Shown in pieces: positions 49,301 to 61,160 of a DNA stretch of 64,000 nt (positions within the stretch are counted from its first letter, which is position 1; each line of letters starts with the position of its first letter). The stretch comes from Protopterus annectens. Lineage: Eukaryota > Chordata > Ceratodontiformes > Protopteridae. Both the position numbers and the translations under genes were made by a program. Where the stretch lies: NCBI RefSeq assembly GCF_019279795.1, contig NC_056731.1, forward strand, positions 860,018,999 through 860,082,998. Direction: 5' to 3'. The notes beneath the pieces are model-generated. The model searched no databases, was not told the origin of the DNA, and saw only the letters and a program-made list of their open reading frames with translations.

Positions 49301-49435
49301 ATAGGTGTAACAAAAGTTGTCTGGTGACATTGAGTCTCACCTACATTTTATATAACTGTAACATTAAACTACTGGAGTTCCCAATAATAAAAGGAGGGAA
49401 TTGTATGGTAAAGTTATAAATTTAAATTCTGTCAT
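46352..49435. other. No gene seen
   Basis: No long frame or repeat. The 109-codon frame at 47525-47854 has no recognisable motif. Confidence 0.4.
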
Positions 49436-49439
49436 GTTA

Positions 49440-50460
49440 GCCCCAAACTGGAGCCAGGATATGCAGCAACATATACCTACATCTGATAGGGGAGGGTTCA
49501 GTAATAAAGGTCCAGGGCAGTATGCCAGCTGAGATACAGTGATAGTAGTTTGGGTACTTTAAGGACAGAAACACAGTGAAATTAGCAGTACAGCCCAACA
49601 GTGTACATAGTGTACTGCAGATAAGTCTCTATATGAGTGGCAGTACTGGAGTTAAAAACAAATACTATATACACAGTGCAGTACGACAGAACCAGATACT
49701 ATATACACAGTGTATGATGTATGCACAGATGCCACAACACTAGGGAGCACAGTACAATAATTGAAAAAGGATACAGGATGCTAGTACAGGCAAATATGAC
49801 ACATGATAAATGTAGGCGGGCTATGAGCCTAGCAACACAGTTTTATAGTTTACAAATGTCATCATAAGGCAGAAATGATACAGGATATATAGGCACAGTT
49901 CCATGAGATTAGCAAGCTCAAAAGCAAAACAGTACCATCACAGGCAAAAATGGCACAGGATTCAGGCAGCGGTGCCACAGTACTGTTAAGCATGGTGCAG
50001 CAATTCTAAAATGATACAAAGAACTACCATGTGTGTCACAAAGATTTATAAGAGCAGTACACCATTTTGAAAGTGACAGACTGATGTCACAAAACATGAC
50101 AAGAACAGTGCATTTCAAAACTGAGTCAGCAGTTACAAAAATTCATAAATGATCAGTAGCACTGGTGTTACAGTAAGCAGTCGGTACAGGAAATCTGGGG
50201 AAAGCCAGTACAGTAACTAACTAAAAAAGTGACCTGCATTCTGCTGTACCCTGCACAGCAATTTAAGGTATTTAACCACAAGAACAGAATTAGTTGTCCT
50301 GGCATGCAAGCTGCTGCTTAATGGGCAGCAATTAAAAAATGCTAGATTGCAGGTTTCCTGAAGTAGAATTAAGAGAACAGGCACCCATTGCCTACTATTT
50401 GTGGGGGTTAGAGTGGTCATGTGTCATCTTCAGAGTGTTGCACCTCAGCAGAGGCAAGTG
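49440..50460. repeat. Degenerate short-motif tandem region
   Basis: Many diverged copies of motifs such as CAGTAC, GACACAGGA and ACTATATACACAGTG (exact at 49662 and 49687) recur without a fixed period. It looks like an old minisatellite and passes into the 245-bp repeat. Confidence 0.4.
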
Positions 50461-50494
50461 CAAAGCCACACAATACAGTGCTAACTAATGCCGA

Positions 50495-51225
50495 CAAAAA
50501 ACAAGCAAACCGCCTTAGAAGCTGTTGCTGCTAACAGGTTAACAGCAAATATACTTTTGGAGTGCAGAAAGTTCCTCTTCTCTGACAAGAGCAAATGGAA
50601 GAAAGTCTCAAATGAAAAAAAAAGTTCTACTAGCAGATACACAGGCCTTAGCTTAAAAAGCTAGAAAAAGACACTTCCCAGATGTTGTAGGGAAGAGATA
50701 AGGGTCACTTCAGTGAATCAGTGTAGTCATTATTAAAGAAGGCAAAAACAAGCAAACAGCCAACACAAAACTGGCAATGCTAACAAACTAACAGCAAAAA
50801 ATGTTCAGAGCACTGCAAATTTCCCTTTTCTTTCAAAAACAAACTACAAGAACAGTCCTAAAATACTACTAGCAGGCACAGAAGTCTCAGTATTATTTTA
50901 AAAAGTAAGAAGCCACTTCCCTGGAGTTATAAAGATCAGATATATGGTGACTTTCAATAAATCAGTGCAGCAGTAATTAAAACAGGCAAAAACAATCAAC
51001 CAGTGGAAGCCAGTGGTGCTTACAGCAAAACAGCAAATAAACATTTGGAGTACTGTAAGTCCTTCTTATCTCACAAGATATAACATAGGCACATTCAGGG
51101 GAACAGCCCACAGGCTGGCAGAGTAGTCTCAGTTTTATCTTAAAAAGCAAGATACCACTTCCCTGGTGTTGGAGGGACTATTTAAGCAGTCACTTTTAGT
51201 AAATCAATGTAGTAATTAAAAAAAA
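50495..51225. repeat. Three-copy tandem repeat, about 245 bp
   Basis: Units begin near 50498, 50744 and 50986 at CAAAAACAAGCAAAC-like sequence. Each continues through AACAGCAAA, a CTTTTCTCTGACAAGA-like block, CAGTCTCAG, CCACTTCCCTGG and a GTGAATCAGTG-like end. Divergence between units is considerable. No coding frame spans it. Confidence 0.7.
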
Positions 51226-53106
51226 AAAGTAAGACAAGAAAGCTATAATTACACTTTCTTAACTTAGTAGGAAAATGCATTATTTTGCTTCAGTTCAGTA
51301 TTTAAATAATTACAAGCATTGTATAAAGGACAAGCTTAGATCAAAGGCCTAATGGGCCTGGAGCTGTGAGTTTAGAATGACCTGGTACAGAACTAAGTAC
51401 TCCAGCACACAAGATGTAGAGCACTGAGATGTCTTAAATTTTTATTGTAACTCCCCCCTTGATTTTCTAGATATTTACCTTAAGGCACTTGTGTACTGTC
51501 TTCCAAATTTTGTCCCTATATCTTTCATTGCAGTTCTCATTTCGGCAAGGCATCATCTGTTTTGCCTCACACAATGTAGATGAGCACACCACTGTATTAA
51601 AACTGACATCTGAAATTATGTATGTGAGTTTTATTTGTAAATGCAAGATAATTAAACAACTCGGTATCTCAACCAACAAAGTACACTTGCAGCAGACAGC
51701 AACAGTTTTCCCAAAAGATAGCTCCTTCAGATAAGCAAGGATATTCTTACTGTGACATCATAAATTTGTTAAAGAGCCCCTTTAGTTAAGATACCATTAC
51801 AGTAAGCAGCACTTCATTTTAAATGCCTATACATGTAATCAACACATAAAAAATTGCTTGCACATGCACACATATATAAAATGCGCACACTTGCACCCAT
51901 CTCACCCCCACATATGCACACAACCCTTTTGTATTGCCAGTATCACTCTAAGAACGTAAAAGGCCCATTGCTTTATTTCACCATGCTGCTATATTTCAGA
52001 AGTAAGTCTACTTTTAATATTGATGCATCTTCTTTTTCTTTGAAAGCATACTAATGTGTTTGTGACAAGACTGTAGATATGTTAATAACTTGTATACATA
52101 TTTCAATATTCCCTCTGATTTTGTCAGGCATTTCCTATTCTGTTCACATTTGCCACTGTGCTCTACATACTTTCTTGAGCATGATTTCTGTTTTATTTGT
52201 GTGCATGTATATGCATGTATGTTCATGTATATGTTAATATTTGGAAAACTATGCTGCATACAAGCTACTGTAAGGTATCGCACTTCATTTTGCATGATGG
52301 CTGATGGCCAGTACAAATGCAGGGATACTTGACCTTTGTCTGGTGCAGCTACAGAGATAATAAGTATAGTTTGAGTTTCTTAGAGCTCGCCAAATCCTTC
52401 TTTAATGAATCACAAATTACTGTAGTCTTCTTACTGAATTGACCACAAAATGATAGAAAATGGCACTTAAAACAATGACATTGTTAAACCCCTGAGTTTG
52501 TACAACCACAACCTTGGTGAAGAAGAGTTTCCATGTTTGTGTAGCCTTAGAGATATAATATGTAAACTGTGAAACACCATTCCCATTTGCAAGTACAATT
52601 GGACTTGCCCCCTTCAAAAACTGTGTTTAACTGCCTTTGACCGTTTTTTTTATTCCTAAATGATGATCAGTGCAAAGTTTTTAGGGATCTGTGATTTGGC
52701 AAAAATTGATTTAATTAGTTGACATAAACCAGTGTTCTCCATATACTTAATTTAACAAATAATTATAATTTTCAGATTACTGCGACTATGAATCAAACAA
52801 AGCATATCTCAGTTTCAGTCAAATGTGCCAATACAGGATTAAATAAAATAAATTTAATATTAGGCTTAGTACTTTCTTCTTTAAATGGTTGCAAGGACTT
52901 CCTCGGAACCTATCCAAATTCTCCAAGTTAGCCAATATAAAAATGTACCCCGTTACATGATCAGGATGCTCATTAAATTTAAAGAAATAATACAAATCAT
53001 CATGTATACATTTAAAAATATCTTTTTAAAGTGCAGGAATCTTAAAAAAAATATATTCCATATAATAAGCATTAAAAATTGTGAAGAAATGTGTATGCAA
53101 TATGTG

Positions 53107-53110
<4 letters not shown>
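51226..53110. other. No gene seen
   Basis: AT-rich, no recognisable frame. Confidence 0.4.

Positions 53111-53162
<52 letters not shown>
53111..53162. repeat. (TA)n microsatellite
   Basis: About 25 TA repeats abutting a SINE. Confidence 0.95.
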
Positions 53163-53165
<3 letters not shown>

Positions 53166-53168
<3 letters not shown>

Positions 53169-53403
53169 TGTTGTTGTGTCTTTCGGCTTTTCCCGGGTTA
53201 GGGGTCGCCACAGTGGAACTCCGGTCAGCTAATGATTGGCAGTAGATTTTTACATGCCGAGTTGCCAGCCCTGACACACAACCTTCAACGAAGGTACGCC
53301 CATTCACACGTCTCCACACAGAAGACGCTCTAGCTGAGAAACGAACCTGACAACGTCTTGCTGTGAGGCGACAATGCCAACGCAGCACCACCACCGCAGT
53401 TAT
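53166..53403 (-). mobile_element. tRNA-derived SINE, short type
   Basis: Minus-strand copy: head GTGGTGCTGCGTTGGC, CACAGCAAGACG, a B box degenerated to GGTTCGTTTCT, then TTCTGTGTGGAGACG, a CGTACCTTCGTTGAAGG body unlike the long type, and the shared 3' end GTGGCGACCCCTAACCC with AAAGCCGAAAGACAC. TA arrays border both ends. Confidence 0.88.
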
Positions 53404-53404
53404 T

Positions 53405-53465
<61 letters not shown>
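53404..53465. repeat. (TA)n microsatellite
   Basis: TA repeats with two TGTA interruptions. Confidence 0.95.
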
Positions 53466-53469
<4 letters not shown>

Positions 53470-53489
53470 GTCTGTGTGTGTGTAAACAT

Positions 53490-54720
53490 TCAGAATTATT
53501 GAAAACAATACAGCAACTATCTCAACAACTAAGCAATCTCTTACCACCTGTAAAATGATGTTCTATAACAATATAATAACAGCTGTGAATGAAAAATTAT
53601 GCTCTGATGTAGTTTATATAGATTTATCTTCAGTATTATGTAGGTCATACACATAACACTGATCAGTAAATTAGTACAACTAGGTACGGATATACTCTTG
53701 ATAAGATGGCTAGCTGCATGGTTTACAAATCGGACATGGCAAGTATCATACAGCAACTGGACAGGCAAAATCCTTGGTTACAGTCAGGGTGTCCCACAGG
53801 GCTCTGTCCTAGACGCTTACTTGTTTAGATTGTATCTTTCAGACTTAACCTTTTCATCTGAGGTGTTCTACACTCTATATGCAGATGACCTGAAATTGGG
53901 TAAACTGATTACATGTGTTACAGATAAGGCATGTCTGCAAAATAACTTGACTAAATTGACCTTTTGGGCACAGGAGAATAATATGCTGATAAATACATCA
54001 AAAACTAAGCATATGATATTTGGTAGGCATAAATTGAAAGGTGAATATTTAATACAGCACACAGTGAGTGAAACTGCACTCATTAAGGACCTGGGTATAT
54101 GGGTAGATTCATCTATGAGTTTTTCTTATCATATCAACCAATTGGTTAATGACAGTTATAGAACTATAGGTTGTAAAAAAAGATTTATAAAGTCTGGGAA
54201 ATCAAAAATAATGAGGTCATTGTTTGTTAGTTACATTAGACCCAAACTTGAGTATGGACTAAAAATGTGGAAACCCTATAAGAAAACAAGCATGAGTAAA
54301 CTGGAGTACAATGGAAATATACCAAAAGTATCCATGGATGTGAAAATTATTATGAAAGACTAAAATATCTGAAATTGTACAGTGTCTCTTACAGCTATCT
54401 AAGAGATCTTATTCAGGTATGTAGTGCATTTAGTGGCAACTATATCTGGGAATGTTTGGGGTTAACAAAAAGTGCTAGAGAATCATCAGACAACCTATGT
54501 AGAAGATTCTATAGGAATGAGAAGTGTATTAATTGGTTCTCTGACAAAGTAGCTGATGCATGGAACAGACTAAAAAAATTACTTTAAAGTAAGTGCTAGT
54601 TTAGATATTTTTAAGAACAGCCTGGATACTTATTATGGGAACAAGTGTTTTGGCATATTGGCAAGCTAGAAGGGGATTAATGCCCGTGCTTGAAATATTT
54701 GTATGTATGTATATATATAC
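53490..54720 (+). pseudogene. LINE (CR1/L2 group) reverse transcriptase to 3' end
   Basis: 5'-truncated LINE beginning inside the reverse transcriptase, just after a TA array. The first catalytic block is damaged (VVYIDLSSVL near 53600). The frame 53698-54363 (221 codons) is open and has SQGVPQGSVL, the catalytic YADDLKLG at 53878-53889, NTSKTKHMIFG, IKDLGIWVDSSMSFSYHI and RSLFVSYIRPKLEYG. After a shift near 54360, YSVSYSYLRDLIQ and DKVADAWNRL follow. The tail TATGTATGTATATATATAC at 54702-54720 resembles the short tandem tails of this group. The family differs from the 23.5-kb LINE. Confidence 0.88.
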
Positions 54721-55034
54721 AAGTTCAGACTTCATCTCAAAGTTCACTGTGGTGTGCACAATAATGTTGCTGAAAAGTAGGTGAGTAACTCCAGCTGGAA
54801 TAGATTTGTATACATAGTAAATTCCTTGTAAAGCTTTAAACAATGAACATTTACTGTAATTACTAAAACCTACTTTAAGAATTTGAATGAGACAGACTAG
54901 AGAAGTTCAGTGTGATGAACAAAATATGTTGATGACAGTCTATGTCTATTCATTATATATTGTAAATTGCTTTTCATAACCTTAAAACATCATTCCTGTC
55001 ATCATTGTGGATAGAATGTGCTTTAAGACTCAAA

Positions 55035-55370
55035 AGGGATGGCACAGTGGTGCAGCAGTTGGCACTGTTGTGTCACACCTCTTGGTTCCTGGCTGGATAG
55101 CCTCTGTGTAGAATCTGTGTGCGTCCGTCAGGTCTACAGTGTTTTATTTGCCAGGTGCTTCACTTTCATTCTACATCCCAAACACATGCCAGAAGGTGAG
55201 CTGTAAATTGCATAAGTTGTGTGACTGTGTTTCCGCTTGTGCACACATGTATATCCTGCATTGGACTAGTGTCCTGCCCAGGATTTCACATCTGCCTTGC
55301 ATCTATTGGATGCTGCTATAGGCTCCAGCTCACCTGTGTATTTGAATAGGATAAAGCTGGTATTGGAAAA
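55035..55370 (+). mobile_element. SINE with L2-like tail
   Basis: tRNA-like head GATGGCACAGTGGTGCAGCA, degenerate B box, then a body with TCTGTGTAGAATCTGTGTGC and CATCCCAAACACATGCC, and a 3' part reading GTCCTGCCCAGGATTTC, then CTGCTATAGGCTCCAGCTC. The last blocks are those of the L2-tailed SINEs widespread in fishes. Older and more diverged than the SINE at 55783. Confidence 0.8.
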
Positions 55371-55769
55371 AATGAAAGAATTCCTTAGATTCTAATGAAT
55401 GCAGGTAAAATTGAAAACAAGGCAAAGGAACTATCTAAAGCATAGTGAAATACAATGTAAGAGCTTAAATTACAGTACTGTATATTTATATGTGCACTGC
55501 AGCAAGTTCAGATAGGTTCAGAGTAATTAACAAAGCAATTAACACGGAAGTCACAAGAAAACATAGGCAATGATGCAGCAATCAGATAAGTCAAGTGAAG
55601 GGAAATGTTTTAAAGTAAGACAACGAAAGATGTCAACACATTTAAGAAAATCATGGAGTAATAGATGTTAGTTTCACTGGGTGGTAGTTATGAATGGTTA
55701 TAAGAAGCTAAAGATGTATGTCCTACATCAAGTGCAATAAAATCTGAAACAAATATAATGAAAGTAGTG

Positions 55770-56141
55770 AAAGTAATACAATGGGCGGCCATGGTGGTGC
55801 AGCGGTTAGTGTTGCCGCCTCACAGCAAGAGGTTCTCCGGTTCGATTCTCGGCTGGGGTGCCTTCTGTGTGGAGTCTGTATGTCCTCCCTGTGGTCGCGT
55901 GGGTTTTCTCCGGGTGCTCCGGTTTTCCCCCACATCCCAAAGACATGCAGTAGGTGAATTGGTCACTCTAAATTGGCCCTAGGTGAGTGTGTGTGCGTGT
56001 GTGTGCCTTCTGTGGAAGGCTGGGCGCCGGGCTGCCAACTCAACACCGTAAAAAACTCCACTGCCAATCATGAGCGGACAGATGATCTGCTGTTGCGACC
56101 CCTAACTGGGAAAAGCCGAAAGAAGAAGTAAAAGTAATACA
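55770..56141 (+). mobile_element. tRNA-derived SINE, long type, with target duplication
   Basis: Best preserved copy (55783-56130): head GTGGTGCAGCGGTTAGTGTT, CACAGCAAGAGG, B box GGTTCGATTCT, TTCTGTGTGGAGTCTG, GTGGGTTTTCTCCGGGTGC, ACATGCAGTAGGTGAATTGG, and 3' end GCGACCCCTAACTGGG with AAAGCCGAAAGAAGAAG. AAAGTAATACA at 55770-55780 and 56131-56141 is an 11-base target duplication. Confidence 0.92.
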
Positions 56142-56789
56142 GTAGGGTCAAGTTGTAGAATTGTGAAGAATGTGGTTATCCTGTTGTTGTAAGTATGTCA
56201 CGTAAACCTTTACAGCTTCTGTTAGGGTTTCTGGCTTCCCTAATAGCCATTCTAGCAAGGCAAGTAGGGCTGAAATGAAAATCAGCATGTACAACTAATG
56301 CAATGGTAGCATAAGAGAGGTAAAGTAAAATGATAAATTGGTATTCACCCCTTAAAGTAGTACAGTTGTGAGGTATGGCTCCAGCTTTGTTTGAAAACAC
56401 TTTAGAAACTATCACCTGTCTTATTCACACACACACGGACACACACACGCACACGCACATGCACACACTAGGCTATATGTCTAAGTAGTCAGATAAATGC
56501 AATGAATATACTGAGATGTTTCCCATTAGTAAAGGAAAACATCACAGTGTATTCACTATATTTATCTGACCAATAAAATATAAAAATAAATTAAAATAAA
56601 TTTTAAAAAGTGAAACATTCCCAAGTAAGTGACGACACGAGAGGTAGTACAGAGCAGCCTACCTGTATGAAAGAAGTCTAATTGCTAAGTTTGTTTAAGG
56701 CAAAGCTCAAAGAACACCTCTCCATCTCATCAGGCTTTTCATTCAGACTACCATGCCACATGGATATCATGGCATCCTGTATTCTAACA

Positions 56790-56790
56790 A

Positions 56791-56858
<68 letters not shown>
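56790..56858. repeat. (CA)n microsatellite
   Basis: About 32 CA repeats. Confidence 0.97.
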
Positions 56859-56859
<1 letters not shown>

Positions 56860-56935
56860 TGAAGACACAGAGAATACCTTTTTATCCTTAGTAAAGCAGC
56901 TAACCTTCCTTTAACCGTCATAGCTGATATAGCTT

Positions 56936-57166
56936 ATGTTTGTGTCTTTGGCTTTTCCAGGTTAGGGGTCGCCATAGCAGAACTCCGGTCCGCTAATGAT
57001 TGGTAGTTGATTTTTACGTGCCGAGTTACCATCCCTGACGCACAACCTTCAACGAAGGTACGCCCATTCATGCATGTCTCCACGCAGAAGACGCTCTAGC
57101 TGAGAATCGATCCGGACAGTGTCTTACTGTGAGGCGACAACGCTACTGCAGCACCACCACCGCGTA
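56936..57166 (-). mobile_element. tRNA-derived SINE, short type
   Basis: Minus-strand copy closely similar to 53166-53403 (same CGTACCTTCGTTGAAGG body and 3' end GGCGACCCCTAACCTGG). It is followed at its head end by a TATATACATATA and GT array. Confidence 0.88.
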
Positions 57167-57175
57167 TATATATAC

Positions 57176-57219
<44 letters not shown>

Positions 57220-57238
57220 ATGCGCGCGTGTGTGTGTG
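57167..57238. repeat. TA/GT microsatellite
   Basis: Short TA block then GT repeats with a CATGCGCGC interruption. Confidence 0.95.
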
Positions 57239-57968
57239 AAATGGGTTGGAAAAAGATACCCAAGAGAAAAATAAATAATGACTCCTGCTCCTTTCTAGAA
57301 CCTCTTTTAACCTAACCAATCTGTATACATAGTTTTTGTGCCTTGGATTGCTATCAATATGAATTGATAATATCCAAAATTAAAGATATTGCAACAAATC
57401 AAAATTATGTTATCACACTCTACTAATGTGTACAGCACTCATGGTAATTTCCTTGTCAGGCATTAACTACTTCCAAAACAGACTTCAGTGTCCTGAACGA
57501 AAGCAAACAAGAAAGTGTGAAGAATTATAATTGTGCTTAATAATCCTGTAAAATCAAATACAACTTGCCTGTTTCTTCTGTGTTTAGTGTCAACTGTGGG
57601 TAGCTGGAGAAACATTTTACCAAGTATCACAGATGCTTGCTGTACTGAAGATACAAGGCAACATCATTCAAAAAATAATGTGATGCCAAAACATTCTTTG
57701 CAAAGGAGACTTGATGAGTGTATATGGTGCGATATTTTAAATTGCAGTCCAGAAGCAGTTGTCTCAATCATGGAGAAACTCAAAAAGCAAGTTTGCCAAA
57801 ATACTTTTACACAAAAAAATTCATGCTGTTATAGAGTTCTGTATTCTACTTCATATAAGTTAATTTTATGTCACTGTTTAGCACATTTGCAGTTTTCTGC
57901 AGATAAATAACAAAAGATAAAGCATTGATTCTAGAGGTCTGTGAAGTACTTAGTTAACATTATGTGGA

Positions 57969-57971
<3 letters not shown>
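57239..57971. other. Unrecognised 125-codon frame, otherwise empty
   Basis: The plus-strand frame 57533-57910 has many cysteines and a RRLDE...CDIL segment, but no family I recognise. The internal methionine context and AT-rich codon use make a chance or decayed transposon frame more likely than a gene. Confidence 0.3.

Positions 57972-57972
<1 letters not shown>

Positions 57973-58022
<50 letters not shown>
57973..58022. repeat. (GT)n microsatellite
   Basis: About 25 GT repeats. Confidence 0.97.
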
Positions 58023-58025
<3 letters not shown>

Positions 58026-58419
58026 CATATAGGTTTGAAAATAAATAAAATAGAGCTCAGTATAAAAACACATACTACTACTGTTTGTAGCCAATCCTAA
58101 ATAATACAACATTTAAACAAAAGTAAAAATTATTAATAAAATTGATGAGTAAAAAAATCCTATAAATCTCTAACCCATTCAGTAAAATATTTAAATCTGA
58201 TTAGCCCTTTGCTTCAATATAGCTGCAATAGAAATGCAGTCATTAATGCTGGGCTTATTCTTAACATTCAGTCTCAATTGCTTTTTTCATAAGTTAAAGG
58301 TTATAGTGTTACTGCGTTTTTAAAATGGTCATCCGTTTTAAAGTGATGACTTCACTTAACTGTTTAATTGACAATGGCTTGTTATGTATTTTGTATTTAA
58401 ATGAGACTTTTTCATGGTA

Positions 58420-58495
58420 GTTTGACTCTGATGATACCCGTCATAAGGGCAAACGCGCTAAGTCGATTTAACTGTGTATTTCATTAAAGTAAATG
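58420..58495 (+). ncRNA. Hammerhead-like motif, retroelement 3' tail
   Basis: CTGATGA at 58428-58434, a hairpin with CCCG and GGGC, then AAACGCG at 58451, followed by TTTCATTAAAG. The order matches the hammerhead core (CUGAUGA, stem II, GAAAC), lacking only the G of GAAA. Similar tails end Penelope-like elements. Confidence 0.35.
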
Positions 58496-58544
58496 AGGTT
58501 CCGTTTTACCACTTTTGTGGTTATTTTATTTTTCATTTTTATAT

Positions 58545-58831
58545 AATTTTTACAGGGAAACAAACCATTTGGCCACCAGACTACAACAAAAACAACCAAC
58601 GCAAAATAAATCCATGCAAGTGGGGGGTTCATCCCCCACACACCCCATACCAACTCTGAGATCGCACTACACTGGGGAAAAAGGCAAACTTCACCCTGGT
58701 GTCCATGTGGTTAATTTCCCTGTAAAAATTATCGGTAATTAATTGCTTCAGAATTTTCTGTCTTCGGTGAAGTCTTCTCACATTTTAAAGTTTTGGGTAG
58801 GTGTAATTTCGCTAAAACAAGGTAGACCCAT
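58545..58831. mobile_element. TIR-type element end, GGTAGACCC family (copy 2)
   Basis: Shares the ACCAACTC-GAGAT-GCACTACA block and the AAGGTAGACCCATATAT terminus with 45080-45300. Here only three TA units follow the terminus. Confidence 0.5.
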
Positions 58832-59439
58832 ATATGTAGAACGTAATGAACAAGTCCTGTTATGGTCCTGTTGTCAGCAGACATTTATGCCCTCACATCC
58901 CTAGAGGTGGTATAGTAGTTGTAGATAGTATATTGGTTATATCCTGCAAAGGATATAACTACCAGCTAGCTTCCAAAGCTTCAGGGCACCTTCCATGTGT
59001 TCAAATTGTCAAGCAACTCGAGCTGAGCTAACTAAAAGACAATTTAGGGCTTGAAGCCCTTTAGAGCTTTACTGCTGTTGTAGAGTACACTGCTCTGAGG
59101 CTTTCGAGGATTAACGGTTGGTTTGTGCTTTCCTTTGCTGGGCAGATAACTTCACTTTGGGAGAAAAAACTTTCATTTTCTTATTTGTGTTGCTGTTTTA
59201 TCACTTTCCTCTTCATGAGTTATTTTGAAGCTAGGAGTGTTCTGTTTTAGCGGACTGTCATGAAACTATAAGTATTTTTAAACAGAGCTCTTATTTTTTT
59301 TCTGTCAGTTTAAAAGTGGTGTAAAATAACTGAAATTCTTTTCTTTGGAGAAATTATGTTTATTTTACTTTTGTGTGGCGGCATAGTGTTTTAAAGTACT
59401 TCACTGTGTTTTTCTGTCAAAAAAATAACCTTTATAGAC

Positions 59440-60730
59440 TGGAAGTGTTTACTGGCATTTGCTGCTTGTCTTCCTAGGGAAAGAGGGTCCATTTTGACCA
59501 TTAAAAAGACTACTGGTCCCACTGTCAGTCCTTCTTCCAGCCACAAAAAGAAAAAATAAGCAAACACCCTCTGCCATCACAGCAGACTAACAATTTACCT
59601 CAATTGCAGGTGGGTGACTCTGCTGTGCCCATTTATTGTACCTCAGACTACTCATCTTTTGCCTTGGATCCCTGTGGTGTAGCATGGACAGCCACTATGG
59701 ACTGGGGGTTAGTCACACCCTCGGTGGCTGTTGGAGTCCCCCCAGTGGGCAAAGGAGAGACATTCTTGTCAGCCCTGGGAGAGGGAAAAGGGAAGGTTTC
59801 CCTATTGTGTCAGAATGCTGTACCCATACCTGGTGAAGCTACTGCTGCTGTTCGTAACATGGTTAGCCCTATTTTTCCTGTCAAAAAGAACAGAAATCCA
59901 AGCATGCATCTATTCCTTTTCAAATTTATTGGGTATGTATAGTTTACTGGGTCTGGCTGAGGTTTAATTCAGGCTACTGATCCTTCTTGTAAAGTAGTTT
60001 CTGGTGAAAGAAAGAGGGATACCGCTTTCCTGAAGAGACTCAAGATTCTAAATCTGAATAGGAAAATGCAGGGACAGATGCAGTTTTTCTTTTTCCTCAA
60101 ATGCCTGATTCAGACTAGGAGGAGAGCTCAGTTTCTGATTCTCCCTGAGGGGGGATTCTCTTTCTCTTAGACTATTACTAGAATGTGCCAGTGTTTTCAG
60201 TGGGAGAACACTGAGGTTTCTCAGTTCCTCAGAAATTACTATGGGTTGTTACAGAAGGATTTTCCAGATCCTACACCCATTCCTCCTGTCTGTTTTACAG
60301 GATGTGTGTATTACTACTTGCAATTTTCCTAACAGTCAGCCAACTGTTCCGAAAATGGCAGACAGAATTTATAAAATTCTTCAATCTTTTACATTTTTGT
60401 ACACTATTCCCAAACCTGACTCAGCAGCTGTAGACAACTCTAGTTGATCCCACTGCTGCTAAACACCTAGGCAATTCAAATCCTAGTCGTTTTGATAAGG
60501 ATGGGAAAATTATTGATATGTATGAAAAACGTCTATAGGTCTGCAACTTTGATTTCCAGAATTTAGAATTGTCAGTCTCTTACGTTAAAGTTTGTTCTGA
60601 CTAATTGTGAAAGTATGAGGAATGTTTTATCTGCAGTTTCTTCTTGTCAGGATAAATCTGCTTTAAATAACTTAGTTTCTTCTGTTGCACAGGTCAGTAC
60701 TCATTTTTTATCATGGTTTAATTTCTCCAA
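59440..60730 (+). pseudogene. Retroelement gag-like remnant (possibly DIRS type)
   Basis: Successive broken frames. A basic, serine-rich start contains SPSSSHKKKK near 59525. A glycine- and valine-rich linker follows (59604-59942). At 60340-60440 PKMADRIYKILQSFTFLYT precedes IPKPDSAAVDN. Reading on in shifted frames gives FDKDGKIIDMYEKRLY (about 60489-60537) and SATL-like sequence. A D-x-D-G-x-x-x-D...RLY block before a helical region resembles the matching place in DIRS-type gag (compare the 8.5-kb block of the DIRS element). Family uncertain. Confidence 0.35.
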
Positions 60731-60774
60731 GTCTTTTGGTTTCTTTTATACCATGATGGGAATGGACCTCATTC

Positions 60775-61160
60775 CTATGTCATAGCATGATTAAAATTCA
60801 TGAAATTAGTATTGTCAGTCTTTGATGTAAGAAAAAGTTCTCTTTGGAGTACCCGCAATGTCCCCAGAATTGACTCCTTCTGCAATTCATATGGAATTAC
60901 ATGTATTGGTAACATATCTAAATAAGTGTGTAAATTCTTTGTTATGAGACCCATTGCTCCTGCCACTACTATTGGAACTGTCTGGGTATCCTTCCACATT
61001 TTCCTCATTTCCGCCTGCAAGTCCTAGTATTTTAGGACTTGGTGTCTCTCTGTACGTAAAACACTGTAATTACTGGGTATAGCAATTTCAGTGGTCAGTG
61101 CTACTTTTATCTTCTTTTCATTGACTACTATATCTGATTTATATTAAGAACCAGTGCAAA
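60775..61160 (-). pseudogene. LINE ORF2 C-terminal fragment
   Basis: The minus-strand frame gives EIAIPSNYSVLRTERHQVLK (61090-61031), then a stop, then LQAEMRKMWKDTQTVPIVVA, GAMGLITKNLHTYL, and ELQKESILGTLRVLQREL. This series (I-A-I-P, E-M-x-x-M-W, V-P-I-V-x-G-A-x-G, L-Q-K-x-x-I-L-G-T-x-R-x-L) is a conserved module at the very C-terminus of several LINE families, following the reverse transcriptase. The polymerase part is absent, so the copy is 5'-truncated near 61160 or interrupted. One stop near 61026. Confidence 0.65.

Noticed and set aside
49440..51225. CRISPR-like array
   Set aside because: The repeats are long and diverged with no conserved short repeat and spacer structure, and the genome is vertebrate.
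55783..55860. Functional tRNA gene
   Set aside because: A and B boxes are present but the sequence continues as a SINE body with target duplication and cannot fold as a full tRNA.
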